Shown here: one piece after another, positions 1 to 6,678 of the stretch
Layout: every line of letters starts with the position of its first letter
Numbering within the stretch: position 1 is the first letter of the stretch
NCBI GenBank assembly: GCA_002305415.1
Contig: DBQX01000035.1
Span: 6,862-27,048 of the forward strand
Length of the DNA stretch: 20,187 bases
Reading direction: 5' to 3'
From: Actinomycetales bacterium UBA1383
Lineage (GTDB): Bacteria; Actinomycetota; Actinomycetes; Actinomycetales; Actinomycetaceae
Translations under genes and position numbers: made by a program
The notes under the pieces: generated by a model
Database searches by the model: none
The model's input: only the letters and a program-made list of their open reading frames with translations
What the model was told of the DNA's origin: nothing

Positions 1-1
1 G

Positions 2-346
2 ATCCAACCCGCCGATCGCGTCCGACTCCCGCTCGCCGAGTACTCGCTGGGTGCGGGGTTCATCGAGTCGGTGGAGTCGCTCGACGGGGTGGACCGGCGG
101 AAGGTGGTGGACGTGACCGTCGAGGTCCTGACCGGCTTGGCAAAGGACCTGGACGGGCGGGAACTCCACCGGCTCCGGGCGTCCGCGAGTGGGGGATCAC
201 CGCCGTTGACAAGGGAGGGCGGCTGGACGGCGTGGCGTGTCGCACTGCAGCGGAACACGCCGTCGGCCCGGCGGATGCACTTCTGGCGACGCGGGGACGA
301 GTTCGAACTCGCGCGGGTCGTCCTCCACGACGAGGTGCGGGCGTAG
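2..346 (+). CDS. Hypothetical protein, C-terminal part (5' end outside window)
   Basis: The frame is open from the first bases of the window to a TAG at 344-346, so this is the last 114 codons of a gene that begins upstream. The visible part is charged, soluble-looking and rich in Arg and Asp, with no membrane segment. A segment reading WRVALQRNTPSARRMHFWRR near the C-terminus has coding character (aromatic and basic residues, regular G/C third positions). I do not recognise the family and give no function. An ATG at 71 lies inside the frame but the open frame before it reads equally like protein, so 71 is probably not the true start. It is followed by decayed DNA, with no clear terminator. 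Confidence 0.55.
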   Translation: MQPADRVRLPLAEYSLGAGFIESVESLDGVDRRKVVDVTVEVLTGLAKDLDGRELHRLRASASGGSPPLTREGGWTAWRVALQRNTPSARRMHFWRRGDEFELARVVLHDEVRA

Positions 347-368
347 TCCGGGGCTCTCGCCCGCCGCG

Positions 369-599
369 TCAGTTCGCCACGAGTCCCATGTCGGGCTGGA
401 AGAGCCTGATCGTGGAGATCGGTGACCCCAGCAACGCCTGGGACTCCGCTGCCGCCGTTGACCAGCACCACCACCCCGCGCCCTCGCCGGGAACCATCGT
501 CGCGAGCGTCTCGCCACCACGGATCGAACCCGAGTGCCACACGGTCCTACGGCTGGAGTCAACGAACCAGCCAAGTCCAACAACGGCTGACACGTCCAC
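369..599 (-). pseudogene. Serine hydrolase / class C beta-lactamase-like, C-terminal remnant
   Basis: Read on the minus strand, this piece encodes GLGWFVDSSRRTVWHSGSIRGG followed by GETLATMVPGEGAG. This is the end of a serine hydrolase (beta-lactamase / D-Ala-D-Ala carboxypeptidase / CubicO type), in which HSG stands for the third active-site motif (KTG/HTG). After GEGAG the frame reads WWCWSTAAAE, whereas a one-base shift gives VVVLVNGGSG, the expected strand; the original frame then resumes with SQALLGSP. That suggests two compensating indels about 30 nt apart. No N-terminal half exists upstream on this strand. The matching signal peptide and YxN motif lie next door on the opposite strand (618-1094), so I read this as the inverted tail of one broken gene. 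Confidence 0.65.
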
Positions 600-617
600 G
601 AACCCGGGGAGGCGAGC

Positions 618-1094
618 ATGCCGTTGCGATTGCTGGCGGTCCTTGCGCTCGGTCTCAGTGCCGCCCTCCCGGCGAGTGCCTCTGACGATCCGTGGAGGCT
701 GTCATCGATTCGGAGATGCCTGCCTCGGGGGTGCGGGCATACCTGCCGGGGACGTTAGATTGCTTCGCGTGGGTGGGCAGCTTAACGTCCCCCGCGACTA
801 CACCAGCCGGAGTGACCGGCGCGAGATTGCTCGCCTCAGGCGGGCGGGGGCAGTCCTCGGCCCTTGACAGCCCACGAACCCGGTCAGATGTGGGAGTACT
901 CGAACACGAACTACCAGATCCTTGGGCGCGTGATCGAAGTGGCGAGCGGGCAGGAGTACCAGTCCTATGTGACGACCAACGACGGGGAGATCCACGAATC
1001 CATCGCGACAGGGCACGCCTTGCCATTCGCACTGACGCTCGAGACCCGGCCTCGGCGTGCCGCCAACCGTTTGGGTCACAAGCAAGCCCGGTAG
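618..1094 (+). pseudogene. Serine hydrolase, decayed N-terminal and middle parts
   Basis: An ATG at 618 opens a typical signal peptide (MPLRLLAVLALGLSAALPAS, then AS), followed by a stop at 755-757. A shift of frame near 690 gives VEAVIDSEMPASGV, the usual start of the mature enzyme. The first active-site motif (SxxK) is missing. In the frame of the signal peptide, from 864, one reads PGQMWEYSNTNYQILGRVIE, which carries the YxN motif (YSN). Then YVTTN joins directly to DGEIHESIATGH, which looks like an internal deletion of a stretch normally found between them. The C-terminal third is absent here and found inverted at 369-599. The family is secreted or periplasmic penicillin-binding/beta-lactamase-fold hydrolases. 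The gene is clearly dead. Confidence 0.65.
748..792. repeat. 10-bp perfect inverted repeat, 25-nt loop
   Basis: GGGGACGTTA at 748-757 is matched exactly by TAACGTCCCC at 783-792. It lies inside the decayed serine hydrolase, between the N-terminal segment and the YxN segment, in sequence that does not translate to anything family-like. It may be the scar of a small insertion, or chance. Confidence 0.45.
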
Positions 1095-1097
1095 GGT
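1071..1097 (+). promoter_or_regulatory. Candidate leaderless promoter of the HAD gene
   Basis: TAGGGT at 1092-1097 matches the actinobacterial -10 pattern TANNNT and ends 6 nt before the ATG at 1104, placing the transcript start at or beside the start codon. TTGGGT at 1071-1076 is a passable -35 with a 15-nt spacer, a little short. No convincing Shine-Dalgarno stretch is needed if translation is leaderless. Inferred from pattern only. Confidence 0.4.
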
Positions 1098-1103
1098 CGA
1101 CGC

Positions 1104-1760
1104 ATGATCGAGACCGTCGCTGCCGCCGTCCTGCTCGACATGGACGGCACGCTCGTCGACTCCACTGCCGTGGTCGAGCGGCTCTGGACCGAGTGGTCCG
1201 ACGCCCATGGCATCGATCCGGCGCGGACTCTGGCCATCGTCCATGGCCGCCAGGGCAAGGACAGCATGGCGCTGCTCCTGCCCGATCGTCCCCACGAGGA
1301 CAACATCGCGGAGAACGAGCAGCTGCTCGCCCGCGAGACGGTCGAGCTGGACGGCGTCGTCGAGATCCCGGGCGCCGACGCCCTGCTGGCCCAACTCGCC
1401 GGGCTCCCACACGCACTGGTCACCTCGGCCACCCGTGAACTGGCCGAGGCGCGGATGGGTGCCGCAGGAGTGCGGATGCCACCGGTTGCCGTCACCGCGG
1501 AGGATGTCACGGTCGGGAAGCCCGATCCCGAGGTCTTCCTCGTCGCCGCACGGCTGCTCCACGTGGATCCCGCTGCGTGCGTGGTGATCGAGGACTCCGA
1601 GAACGGCATCGCGGCGGGGCTCGCGGCAGGCATGCGCGTCATCGGGGTGGGCCCACCCGTCGCGGCCCACAACCCGACCTGGGCCGTCGGTTCAGTTTCT
1701 GACATTCAGGCGGCAGCGGCCGGTACCGCCATCCGCCTCACACTCGCCACGCGACTCTGA
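1104..1760 (+). CDS. HAD-superfamily phosphatase (subfamily IA, sugar-phosphatase type)
   Basis: A 218-residue soluble hydrolase with all four HAD motifs: DMDGTLVDS at residues 12-20 (nucleophile D12, acid/base D14), TSAT at 107-110 (motif II, S108), GKPDPEVF at 138-145 (K139), and EDSENGIAAGLAAG at 163-176 (Mg-binding acids of motif IV). The helical cap between motifs I and II (about residues 20-90) fits the C1 cap of small phosphatases such as sugar-phosphate or glycerol-3-phosphate phosphatases. The exact substrate cannot be told. Length is normal for the family. The ATG at 1104 is supported by the DMDGT motif near the N-terminus and by a -10-like element 6 nt upstream. The gene stands alone; the next gene begins about 20 nt downstream and could be cotranscribed. 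Confidence 0.93.
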   Translation: MIETVAAAVLLDMDGTLVDSTAVVERLWTEWSDAHGIDPARTLAIVHGRQGKDSMALLLPDRPHEDNIAENEQLLARETVELDGVVEIPGADALLAQLAGLPHALVTSATRELAEARMGAAGVRMPPVAVTAEDVTVGKPDPEVFLVAARLLHVDPAACVVIEDSENGIAAGLAAGMRVIGVGPPVAAHNPTWAVGSVSDIQAAAAGTAIRLTLATRL

Positions 1761-1780
1761 GCGTTGGCCGCCGCTGCCTG

Positions 1781-2230
1781 GTGCAGGCTGGACTCGTGAA
1801 TTCCGACGGCGGCACCTGCGCTCGCATGTTCCGGCGACACGCGCATCCGTTCAGCGCCTGGTCGAGGCTGCTGAGTGCACCGCTGCTGTTGGTGCCGCTG
1901 TGGACGCGGCGCTGGTGGTTGTACGTGCCCATCGGTGCGTGGATGGCGGTCAACCCGGTGATGACCCCGCCAGCTCGCGACACGTCGTCGTTCGCTACAC
2001 GGGCCATCCTCGGCGAGGAGTCATGGACCCGGGACCCCACGTCTGAGCCGGCGGTAATGGCACTGGCGGGCATGGCCACTGCGACGCTCGCGGGCAGCAT
2101 GGTGGCCGCGTATCAGCACAGGAGGACCGGCGCGATGGTTTGCACCGGGATCTTCGTGGCGATCACGTTCTGGGAGTGGAAGCTGTGGGCTGACCGGTTC
2201 GCGCGCGAAGCACGTCCGGTGGCTACTTGA
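1781..2230 (+). CDS. DUF6653-like small membrane protein
   Basis: A protein of up to 149 residues with hydrophobic stretches at about 29-42, 45-58, 89-112 and 116-132, so probably three or four membrane segments. The signature HPFSAWSRL near the N-terminus and the Trp-rich ending WEWKLWADRFAREAR resemble the DUF6653 family, whose function is unknown. Start choice is uncertain: GTG at 1781, GTG at 1796 and ATG at 1826 are in frame and none has a good ribosome binding site. The family usually has 15-20 residues before the HPxSxW motif, which favours an early start. The last third of this gene is present again, in decayed form, at 3014-3169 (offset 948 nt), showing that it took part in a tandem duplication. 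Confidence 0.7.
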   Translation: MQAGLVNSDGGTCARMFRRHAHPFSAWSRLLSAPLLLVPLWTRRWWLYVPIGAWMAVNPVMTPPARDTSSFATRAILGEESWTRDPTSEPAVMALAGMATATLAGSMVAAYQHRRTGAMVCTGIFVAITFWEWKLWADRFAREARPVAT

Positions 2231-2515
2231 CGGCGAGTCCTTTCAACGGCGATTCCGCCTTTCCTGCACTCGCCCTCATCGCCGGACAACGGCAGTGTGG
2301 TGCGTCTGGCCACGGCCGTCTGATCCTTCAGTTCGAGTCGTAAGACGGTTGCCCGCATCGAGCGGGACGCGGACGCGTTCGTCCTCCGTGACATCCCAGC
2401 GCTGCTGGGGTGGCAGTACGGAGCCGACGACGCCGCACGGGTGGCCGCGCCGGTGCTGTACGTGGGGGGAACCGAAAGCGGGTCGTGGTTCCGGCGGACC
2501 AGGGCGTGGAGATGA
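2085..2515 (+). repeat. Left unit of a decayed tandem duplication
   Basis: Two blocks of this segment recur downstream in the same order. Bases 2085-2210 (end of the DUF6653 gene) match 3033-3158 at a constant offset of 948. Bases 2346-2509 (middle of the alpha/beta hydrolase) match 3739-3902 at a constant offset of 1393 without gaps. The different offsets show that this unit lost about 445 nt relative to the right unit between the two blocks, namely the front of the hydrolase. Confidence 0.8.
2339..2515 (+). pseudogene. Alpha/beta hydrolase fragment (duplicated copy)
   Basis: A 58-codon open stretch ending in TGA at 2513-2515. From VARIERDADAF through LYVGG to TRAW it is closely similar, without gaps, to residues 174-227 of the full alpha/beta hydrolase at 3222-4031. 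Both the nucleophile region before it and the catalytic-His region after it are missing, and no start codon or ribosome binding site precedes it. It is the left-over of a tandem copy. The roughly 100 nt before it (2231-2338) hold nothing I can identify, apart from a weak resemblance to the start region of the intact hydrolase. Confidence 0.8.
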
Positions 2516-2556
2516 TCGGGGGTGCGGCGGCCAGACCTCGGCGAGAGGATCGTCCC

Positions 2557-3012
2557 ATGAGATCGTGGTCAGACTTCGAGGCGGAAGCGCCGGACATGGC
2601 TGCGGCTGCACGCCGCCTGTTCTGGATCCCGGGCTTCGGTTTCGGGTACCTCGCGACCGTGAGCCGATCGGGTGCGCCGCGAATCCACCCGATCAACATC
2701 GCCATCGTGGACGGCCGGCTCGTGACCTTCGTGGTCCCCTCCCCGAAACGGGACGACCTGCGCCGGGACGGCCGGTTCGCCTTGCACGCCCTCAGCACCG
2801 AGACCGAGAACGACGAGGTGGCGATCACGGGCCGCGCCGTCGAACACGAACACGACACGGATCTCCGGGCGCTCGCCGTGGCGGCCATGCCGTTCGACGT
2901 CCCGCCGGAACACCACCTGTTCGAGCTGCAGATCGGCTCGGTCCTCTGGGGCGCCTACGCCACCCCGCCGTCCTTCCCGCCGAGGTACCACCGCTGGCCG
3001 CCCCGCGGGTGA
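2557..3012 (+). CDS. Pyridoxamine 5'-phosphate oxidase-like (flavin split-barrel) protein
   Basis: A 151-residue soluble protein. The core GYLATVSRSGAPRIHPI at about 30-46, then DGRLVTFVV at 52-60, is the usual opening of the split-barrel fold that binds FMN or F420. The following PSPKRDDLRRDGRFALHAL is the typical region that contacts the cofactor phosphate, and DEVAITGRAV at 86-95 is the next barrel strand. Members reduce or oxidise diverse small molecules or act as haem-binding or F420-dependent reductases; the substrate cannot be assigned. The ATG at 2557 has AGAGGA about 8 nt upstream. The gene lies between the two halves of the tandem duplication, and its end (to 3012) directly abuts the truncated DUF6653 copy, so its last residues (PPRYHRWPPRG) could be affected by that junction. 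Confidence 0.82.
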   Translation: MRSWSDFEAEAPDMAAAARRLFWIPGFGFGYLATVSRSGAPRIHPINIAIVDGRLVTFVVPSPKRDDLRRDGRFALHALSTETENDEVAITGRAVEHEHDTDLRALAVAAMPFDVPPEHHLFELQIGSVLWGAYATPPSFPPRYHRWPPRG

Positions 3013-3013
3013 T

Positions 3014-3169
3014 GTGGATCTCGCCAGCGCCGCAGTCGTCGGTGCGATGGTGGCTGCGTACCAACACAGGCGGACCGCCGCGCTGGTGGGCACCGGGGTC
3101 TTCATGGCGGTCACGCTGTGGGAATGGCGGCTGTGGGCGGACAGGTTCGCGCGCGAAGCCCGTGCGTGA
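3014..3169 (+). pseudogene. DUF6653 C-terminal fragment (duplicated copy)
   Basis: A 51-codon stretch ending in TGA at 3167-3169 that repeats the last membrane segments of the protein at 1781-2230: AAYQHRRT, then TGVFMAVT, then LWEWRLWADRFAREAR. Most differences are conservative, as between diverged paralogues rather than a recent copy. The front of the gene is missing; the fragment starts right after the stop of the split-barrel gene. A GTG at 3014 exists but a functional 51-residue protein is unlikely. Confidence 0.75.
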
Positions 3170-3902
3170 CGGCGAGTGCGCCGTCTTGCTTCCTGCCGTG
3201 CCGGGTGCGAGATTCGACGCCGTGAGGCACCTCGAGGTGGCCGTCGACGGTGGAGTGCTGTCGGCGTCGTCCGAAGGCTCTGGGGATCCGGTGATCGTCG
3301 TGCAGACGGCGCTCTCGGTGGACGAACTGGTGCCCGCGATCCGCCTTCTCCGGGATCGGTACCGCGTCATCACCTTCGACCGCCGAGGCTACGGCGGGAG
3401 CGCCGCGACGCCCGGACCTGCCTCCATCGGGAGCGATGCCTCGGACTGCCTCGCAGTCATGACCAAAATGGACGCCGTACCGGCACACGTGATCGGGGTG
3501 AGCTACTCCGCGGCCGTCGCCCTCGCAGTCGCCAGCGCCGCTCCCGGTGCGGTGCGGACCCTCACGGTGGTGGAGCCCCCACCCCGGCACGTCCCGGACG
3601 CCGCGGCCTTCGTGGACGCGAGTCGGCACCTGCTCCTTACCTACGAGCGCGCAGGAGGAGCAGCAGCCCTGGAGGAGGTCATGACCATGCTCAGCGGAAG
3701 CGACTGGCGTTCCCGTCAGGAGGCGCTGATGCCGGGGTCGGTTGCCCGCATCGAGCGGGACGCGGACGCGTTCTTCCTCCGTGACATCCCTGCGCTTCTG
3801 CGGTGGGAGTACGGGGCCGACGACGCGGCGCGGGTTTCCGCGCCGGTGCTGTACGTCGGGGGGATCGACAGCGGACCGTGGTTCCGCCAGACCCGGGCGT
3901 GG
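3033..3902 (+). repeat. Right unit of a decayed tandem duplication
   Basis: Contains the second copy of the DUF6653 tail (3033-3158) and the complete alpha/beta hydrolase whose 3739-3902 part matches 2346-2509. In this unit the DUF6653 gene lost its front while the hydrolase survived; in the left unit the reverse happened. The ancestral order was therefore DUF6653 then hydrolase. Confidence 0.8.
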
Positions 3903-4031
3903 GTGGCGGCCCTGTTCCCCGGGATGCGCTGCGTCATGGTCGATGGCGCCGGCCACGACCTGGCACTGACCCATCCCACGCACCTCGCGACGGCGATCAG
4001 CGACTTCATCGCGACCCACTCCACCCCGTGA
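3222..4031 (+). CDS. Alpha/beta-fold hydrolase
   Basis: About 269 residues with the order of an alpha/beta hydrolase: strand and oxyanion region VIVVQTA at 24-30, FDRRGYGGSA at 52-61, nucleophile elbow IGVSYSA at 91-97 (S94), LYVGGIDSGPWF at 210-221 (likely acid D216), and DGAGHDLAL at 241-249 (H245). The elbow reads G-x-S-x-S rather than the usual G-x-S-x-G, and the oxyanion loop lacks the usual His-Gly, so the chemistry may be unusual. Start is uncertain: GTG at 3222 gives a family-like N-terminus, with TTG 3186 and GTG 3198 as alternatives and no strong ribosome binding site. The frame is open far upstream to 2295, but that part is not this protein: it crosses the split-barrel gene in another frame. 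Substrate unknown. Confidence 0.82.
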   Translation: MRHLEVAVDGGVLSASSEGSGDPVIVVQTALSVDELVPAIRLLRDRYRVITFDRRGYGGSAATPGPASIGSDASDCLAVMTKMDAVPAHVIGVSYSAAVALAVASAAPGAVRTLTVVEPPPRHVPDAAAFVDASRHLLLTYERAGGAAALEEVMTMLSGSDWRSRQEALMPGSVARIERDADAFFLRDIPALLRWEYGADDAARVSAPVLYVGGIDSGPWFRQTRAWVAALFPGMRCVMVDGAGHDLALTHPTHLATAISDFIATHSTP

Positions 4032-4078
4032 CCAACCCCCATCGTCACGGGCGCCCGACCAGGACGCCTTGGGACCTT

Positions 4079-4097
4079 GTCCCCTGTTGCTGGGGAC
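4079..4097 (+). terminator. Candidate terminator hairpin after the alpha/beta hydrolase
   Basis: GTCCCC (4079-4084) and GGGGAC (4092-4097) form a perfect 6-bp GC stem with a 7-nt loop, about 50 nt after the stop. There is no T-run, as is common in actinobacteria, so this is only a candidate. Confidence 0.35.
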
Positions 4098-4143
4098 CCT
4101 GCTGGACGACTGTTGATCTGATTGGCCGAGAGAGATGGTCCAC

Positions 4144-4776
4144 ATGGCGGGAGTGACAGCGACATCGCTGACCCGGATGGGCAGGTCATCGCTCGACGCC
4201 TCCATCCGCCGTGGTCTGCCCGGTGGGCCGGGGCGGCTGGTGGCGGACACACACGCCGCCTTCGACCGGTTGCTGACCCGTACGCCGTGGCCCACCCAGG
4301 TGGCGAACCAGGGCTACCTGGTGCTCGTCGTGCTGCCCATCGCCGCCCTGTACACCGCGCTGCGCGAACGGGGAGTCGCTCAGCACGACGCCGTCAAGAC
4401 GGTTCGCGACGTGTTCCTCGCCAGTGGGGAACGCGAGAGGGCGTTGTTCACCCTCGTGTTCCGGACCGCTCTCGGCAGGCGGCTGTTCCTGCGCTCCCTG
4501 CGGCCCAACTGGTTGTGGTTGACCCCACTGCCTGCCAATGTGTGGACCGTGACCGAGCGGCGTCGGGACGCGGTCACGATCGAGATCAGCCGCTGCTACC
4601 GCTGGGACACCTTCCGGCTGCTCGGCATCCCCGAAGTCGCCCAGGTTGCCTGCGACTACGAGGAGTACATGTTCAACGGCTCACCCCACCTGCACGTGAC
4701 CTGGAGCAGCATGCCCGCCGGTTGCGAGGTGTGCAGAATGTGTCTCAGCTCCGCACCCACGCCAACCCACCGCTGA
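4144..4776 (+). CDS. Probable L-2-amino-thiazoline-4-carboxylate (ATC) hydrolase family protein
   Basis: A 210-residue protein. The C-terminal half resembles the ATC hydrolase family: a cysteine and acid in CDYEEYMFNG at 170-179 and a final AGCEVCRMC at 192-200, matching the family's late 'G-x-x-x-C' end. The characterised members open the thiazoline ring on the route to L-cysteine, but most actinobacterial members are of unknown role. A hydrophobic stretch at about 58-71 (GYLVLVVLPIAALY) is more likely a buried helix than a membrane anchor. The ATG at 4144 is preferred over the ATG at 4135 because GAGAGA then sits about 8 nt upstream. A broken alpha/beta hydrolase gene follows after 26 nt and may once have been cotranscribed. 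The family call rests on weak C-terminal similarity. Confidence 0.6.
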   Translation: MAGVTATSLTRMGRSSLDASIRRGLPGGPGRLVADTHAAFDRLLTRTPWPTQVANQGYLVLVVLPIAALYTALRERGVAQHDAVKTVRDVFLASGERERALFTLVFRTALGRRLFLRSLRPNWLWLTPLPANVWTVTERRRDAVTIEISRCYRWDTFRLLGIPEVAQVACDYEEYMFNGSPHLHVTWSSMPAGCEVCRMCLSSAPTPTHR

Positions 4777-4802
4777 TCGTCTGATGGTCGAAGGAAGTCG
4801 AG

Positions 4803-5680
4803 ATGCGTGTTCGACTCGCTGGCGCCCTTGGTCTCGCGGGACTCGCCGCAGCTGGGTGGTGGCGGCTCGACGCCGTCCTCCCGGATGTCCGGAGCGGCGT
4901 ATTCCCAAACGGGATGGAGTACCTCCGGTCCGGCGCCGGGCCGAAGACACTGTTGGTGTTGATCGGATCACCGTTGCGCGGCGCACCGCCGAACCGACTG
5001 GTTCAGCGCACTGCCGGGCTGGTGTAGCGGCCCTTCCTCGGTGCCGGCTACACGGTCTGGGCGGTGGGACGACGGCGCACGATGCCCCAGGGCCACGCCA
5101 TTACCGACATGGCGGACGATTACGCCGCCCTGATCGAGGACCATTTCGGCGGGGCTGTGGACGTGGTGGTCGGCGAGTCCTTCGGGGGGATGATCGGACA
5201 GTACCTGGCGGCGCGGCACCCCGACCGGTTCCGCCACCTGGTTCTCGTCGTCGCGGGGTGTGAACTCAGTGAGTGGAGCGAGGAGATCGACCGTCGGTTC
5301 CTCGCGGCGCTGCGCGCGGGCGACATCGCGGCGGCGCGTGCGATCTCGCTCGAGTACTTCGTGCCGAAGGCCACGGAGTTCATGCGTCGCCTTCCCGGTG
5401 CGGCGATGTGGCGGTTGCTGGGTCTCGACGGCGTCCCGGTGGGTGACCTCATCGTCGAGACCGAGGCGGGGCTGGCGTTCGACTCCCGGGCGGTCCTTCC
5501 GGAGATCACCGTCCCAGTGCTCCTGATCGCCGGAGACCGCGATCAGTTCTTCCCGCGCGCGGTGATCGACGAGAAGGCAGCGTTGATCCCGTCTGCACGC
5601 TGATTCTGCACGAGGACCAGGGTCACACGGAGGTGGTGAACGATCCGCACACCATCCGGGAGGTCCTGGCTGGGCCTCCG
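4803..5680 (+). pseudogene. Alpha/beta hydrolase interrupted by an amber codon and a frameshift
   Basis: The ATG at 4803 has AGGAAG about 7 nt upstream. The N-terminus is hydrophobic (LAGALGLAGLAAAG), then FPNGMEYLRSGAGPKTLLVL is the first strand. A TAG at 5025-5027 (codon 75) stops translation, yet the same frame continues as RPFLGAGYTVWAVGRRR and the nucleophile elbow VVGESFGGMIGQYLA (S126), with LLIAGDRDQFFP as the acid strand. After IPSAR the frame stops at 5601-5603. Shifting by one base there gives LILHEDQGHTEVVNDPHTI, which supplies the missing catalytic His. One lost C in CGC(C)TG would explain this. Two independent lesions argue for a pseudogene rather than a sequencing error, though the second is in a GC run. 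The shifted frame stays open to 5740, but family-like sequence ends near 5680. Confidence 0.82.
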
Positions 5681-5696
5681 CACCGATCTCACCGTC

Positions 5697-5712
5697 CGCG
5701 GCGTAACCCGCG
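5697..5712. terminator. Candidate bidirectional terminator hairpin
   Basis: CGCGG (5697-5701) and CCGCG (5708-5712) form a 5-bp GC stem with a 6-nt loop, between the end of the broken hydrolase and the stop of the convergent methyltransferase-like gene. Short and without T-run. Confidence 0.3.
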
Positions 5713-5718
5713 CGTTGG

Positions 5719-6336
5719 TCAGGGTGTCTGGAAGACGTAGGCGAAGGCGGTGCGGGTGTAGGCGATGCCGCGGCCGGTGGAGCGGATCCGGTCGGGATCG
5801 GCCGTGTCCGGGCGTTTCGGGTTGAGGTACTCTCCGAGCCGGTCGGTGTCCAGGCGGTAGCGGTCACCGTCGTGCTGCGCCGCAGCCACCAGCCGCAGGG
5901 TCGGGTCGAGCGCGGCCAGGCTGGCGTCACCGTGGCTGGTGTTGGCCAGGAACCATCCACCCGGGCGCAGATACCGGTGACACTCCCCCCACAGCGGCCC
6001 GGCGAACAACGAGATCAGGAGGTCCATGCTGCCCTCGGGCACGTCCAGGGGCTTGGTGTAGTCCGCGCGGAGGAACCGCACCTCGGCCCCGGCACCGGGA
6101 CGGCATCGGCCGGCCAGCTGCGCCCGCGCCAGGCCGGCGTCGGCGAAGAACCGGGCGGCCCGGGCGTCGGTATCGACGTAGGTCACCGACCGGATGGCCG
6201 TCGACGGGGACAGGTCCACGAAACTGCCCGGGTACAGCGCACGGTCGATCGGCCAAGCGCCGGCCAGCAACTCGAACAGGCCCGAGCGGTCGCCGATCGA
6301 CTCCTGGTACTGCGACCACGTCACCAGCCTCGCCAC
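5719..6336 (-). CDS. Class I SAM-dependent methyltransferase-like protein
   Basis: A 205-residue soluble protein. Features of a Rossmann-type methyltransferase are the acidic strand end TYVDTDARAARFF at 52-64 (adenosyl-ribose binding), RADYTKPLD at 90-98 (an acidic loop like motif III), MDLLISLFAG at 104-113 (strand 4) and RYLRPGGWFLAN at 121-132 (the LxPGG turn before strand 5). The glycine-rich GxGxG loop is not present: the segment before the acidic strand reads GSFVDLSPSTAIRS. It may bind SAM atypically or not at all. Target unknown. The GTG at 6336 is preferred because AGGATGGG lies just upstream; the frame stays open further 5' only as non-family sequence running through the HIT remnant. 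It is convergent with the broken hydrolase. Confidence 0.75.
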   Translation of the reverse strand: MARLVTWSQYQESIGDRSGLFELLAGAWPIDRALYPGSFVDLSPSTAIRSVTYVDTDARAARFFADAGLARAQLAGRCRPGAGAEVRFLRADYTKPLDVPEGSMDLLISLFAGPLWGECHRYLRPGGWFLANTSHGDASLAALDPTLRLVAAAQHDGDRYRLDTDRLGEYLNPKRPDTADPDRIRSTGRGIAYTRTAFAYVFQTP

Positions 6337-6403
6337 CGGCCCATCCTGACACGCCACCGCGGCGCGACGCCGCCGCATAGCCGAGCGCTGCAATCGCAGG
6401 TGC

Positions 6404-6562
6404 TCACCGCGTTGACCCGATGGCCTCCTTGATCGCGTGCGCGTCGCTGTCGAGGAGTGACCTGTCGCGTTCCTGCGTGTTGGGCTCGATCGCCCAGCCG
6501 TCCTTCGCGTGGAGGGGGATGACGTGGAGGCGGAAGTGGAAGACGGTCTGGAAGGCGGCCTC
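6404..6562 (-). pseudogene. HIT-family (histidine triad) C-terminal remnant
   Basis: On the minus strand this reads EAAFQTVFHFRLHVIPLH, then DGWAIEPNTQERDR, ending in TGA at 6404-6406. It is the end of a HIT hydrolase (nucleotidyl hydrolase/transferase), where the catalytic motif is H-x-H-x-H. The middle His, the nucleophile in this family, is Arg here (codon CGC, one change from CAC). Family-like sequence stops abruptly at about 6562, with the front two thirds missing. Truncation and loss of the nucleophile both say it is dead. Confidence 0.7.
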
Positions 6563-6567
6563 GCCCT

Positions 6568-6678
6568 GAGCACCCCATCGAAGTCCGGGGCGCCGACGCG
6601 TTCATCCGGTTCCTGCAGATCGAGGAGAAGCGGTCCGACCCGGGCCCGGACTGGCATTCACAGCCTGAGAAGGCCTGA
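6568..6678 (+). pseudogene. Possible C-terminal remnant of an unknown gene
   Basis: From about 6568 the plus strand reads EHPIEVRGADAFIRFL, then QIEEKRSDPGPDW, ending in TGA at 6676-6678. The composition (amphipathic helix, few repeats) looks like real protein but I do not recognise it. It begins within a few bases of where the inverted HIT remnant breaks off, so it may mark a rearrangement joint. No start codon or ribosome binding site. Confidence 0.3.

Noticed and set aside
2295..3221. Long 5' extension of the alpha/beta hydrolase frame
   Set aside because: It runs through the split-barrel gene and two repeat fragments in a frame that gives non-family sequence; the family-like N-terminus begins near 3222.
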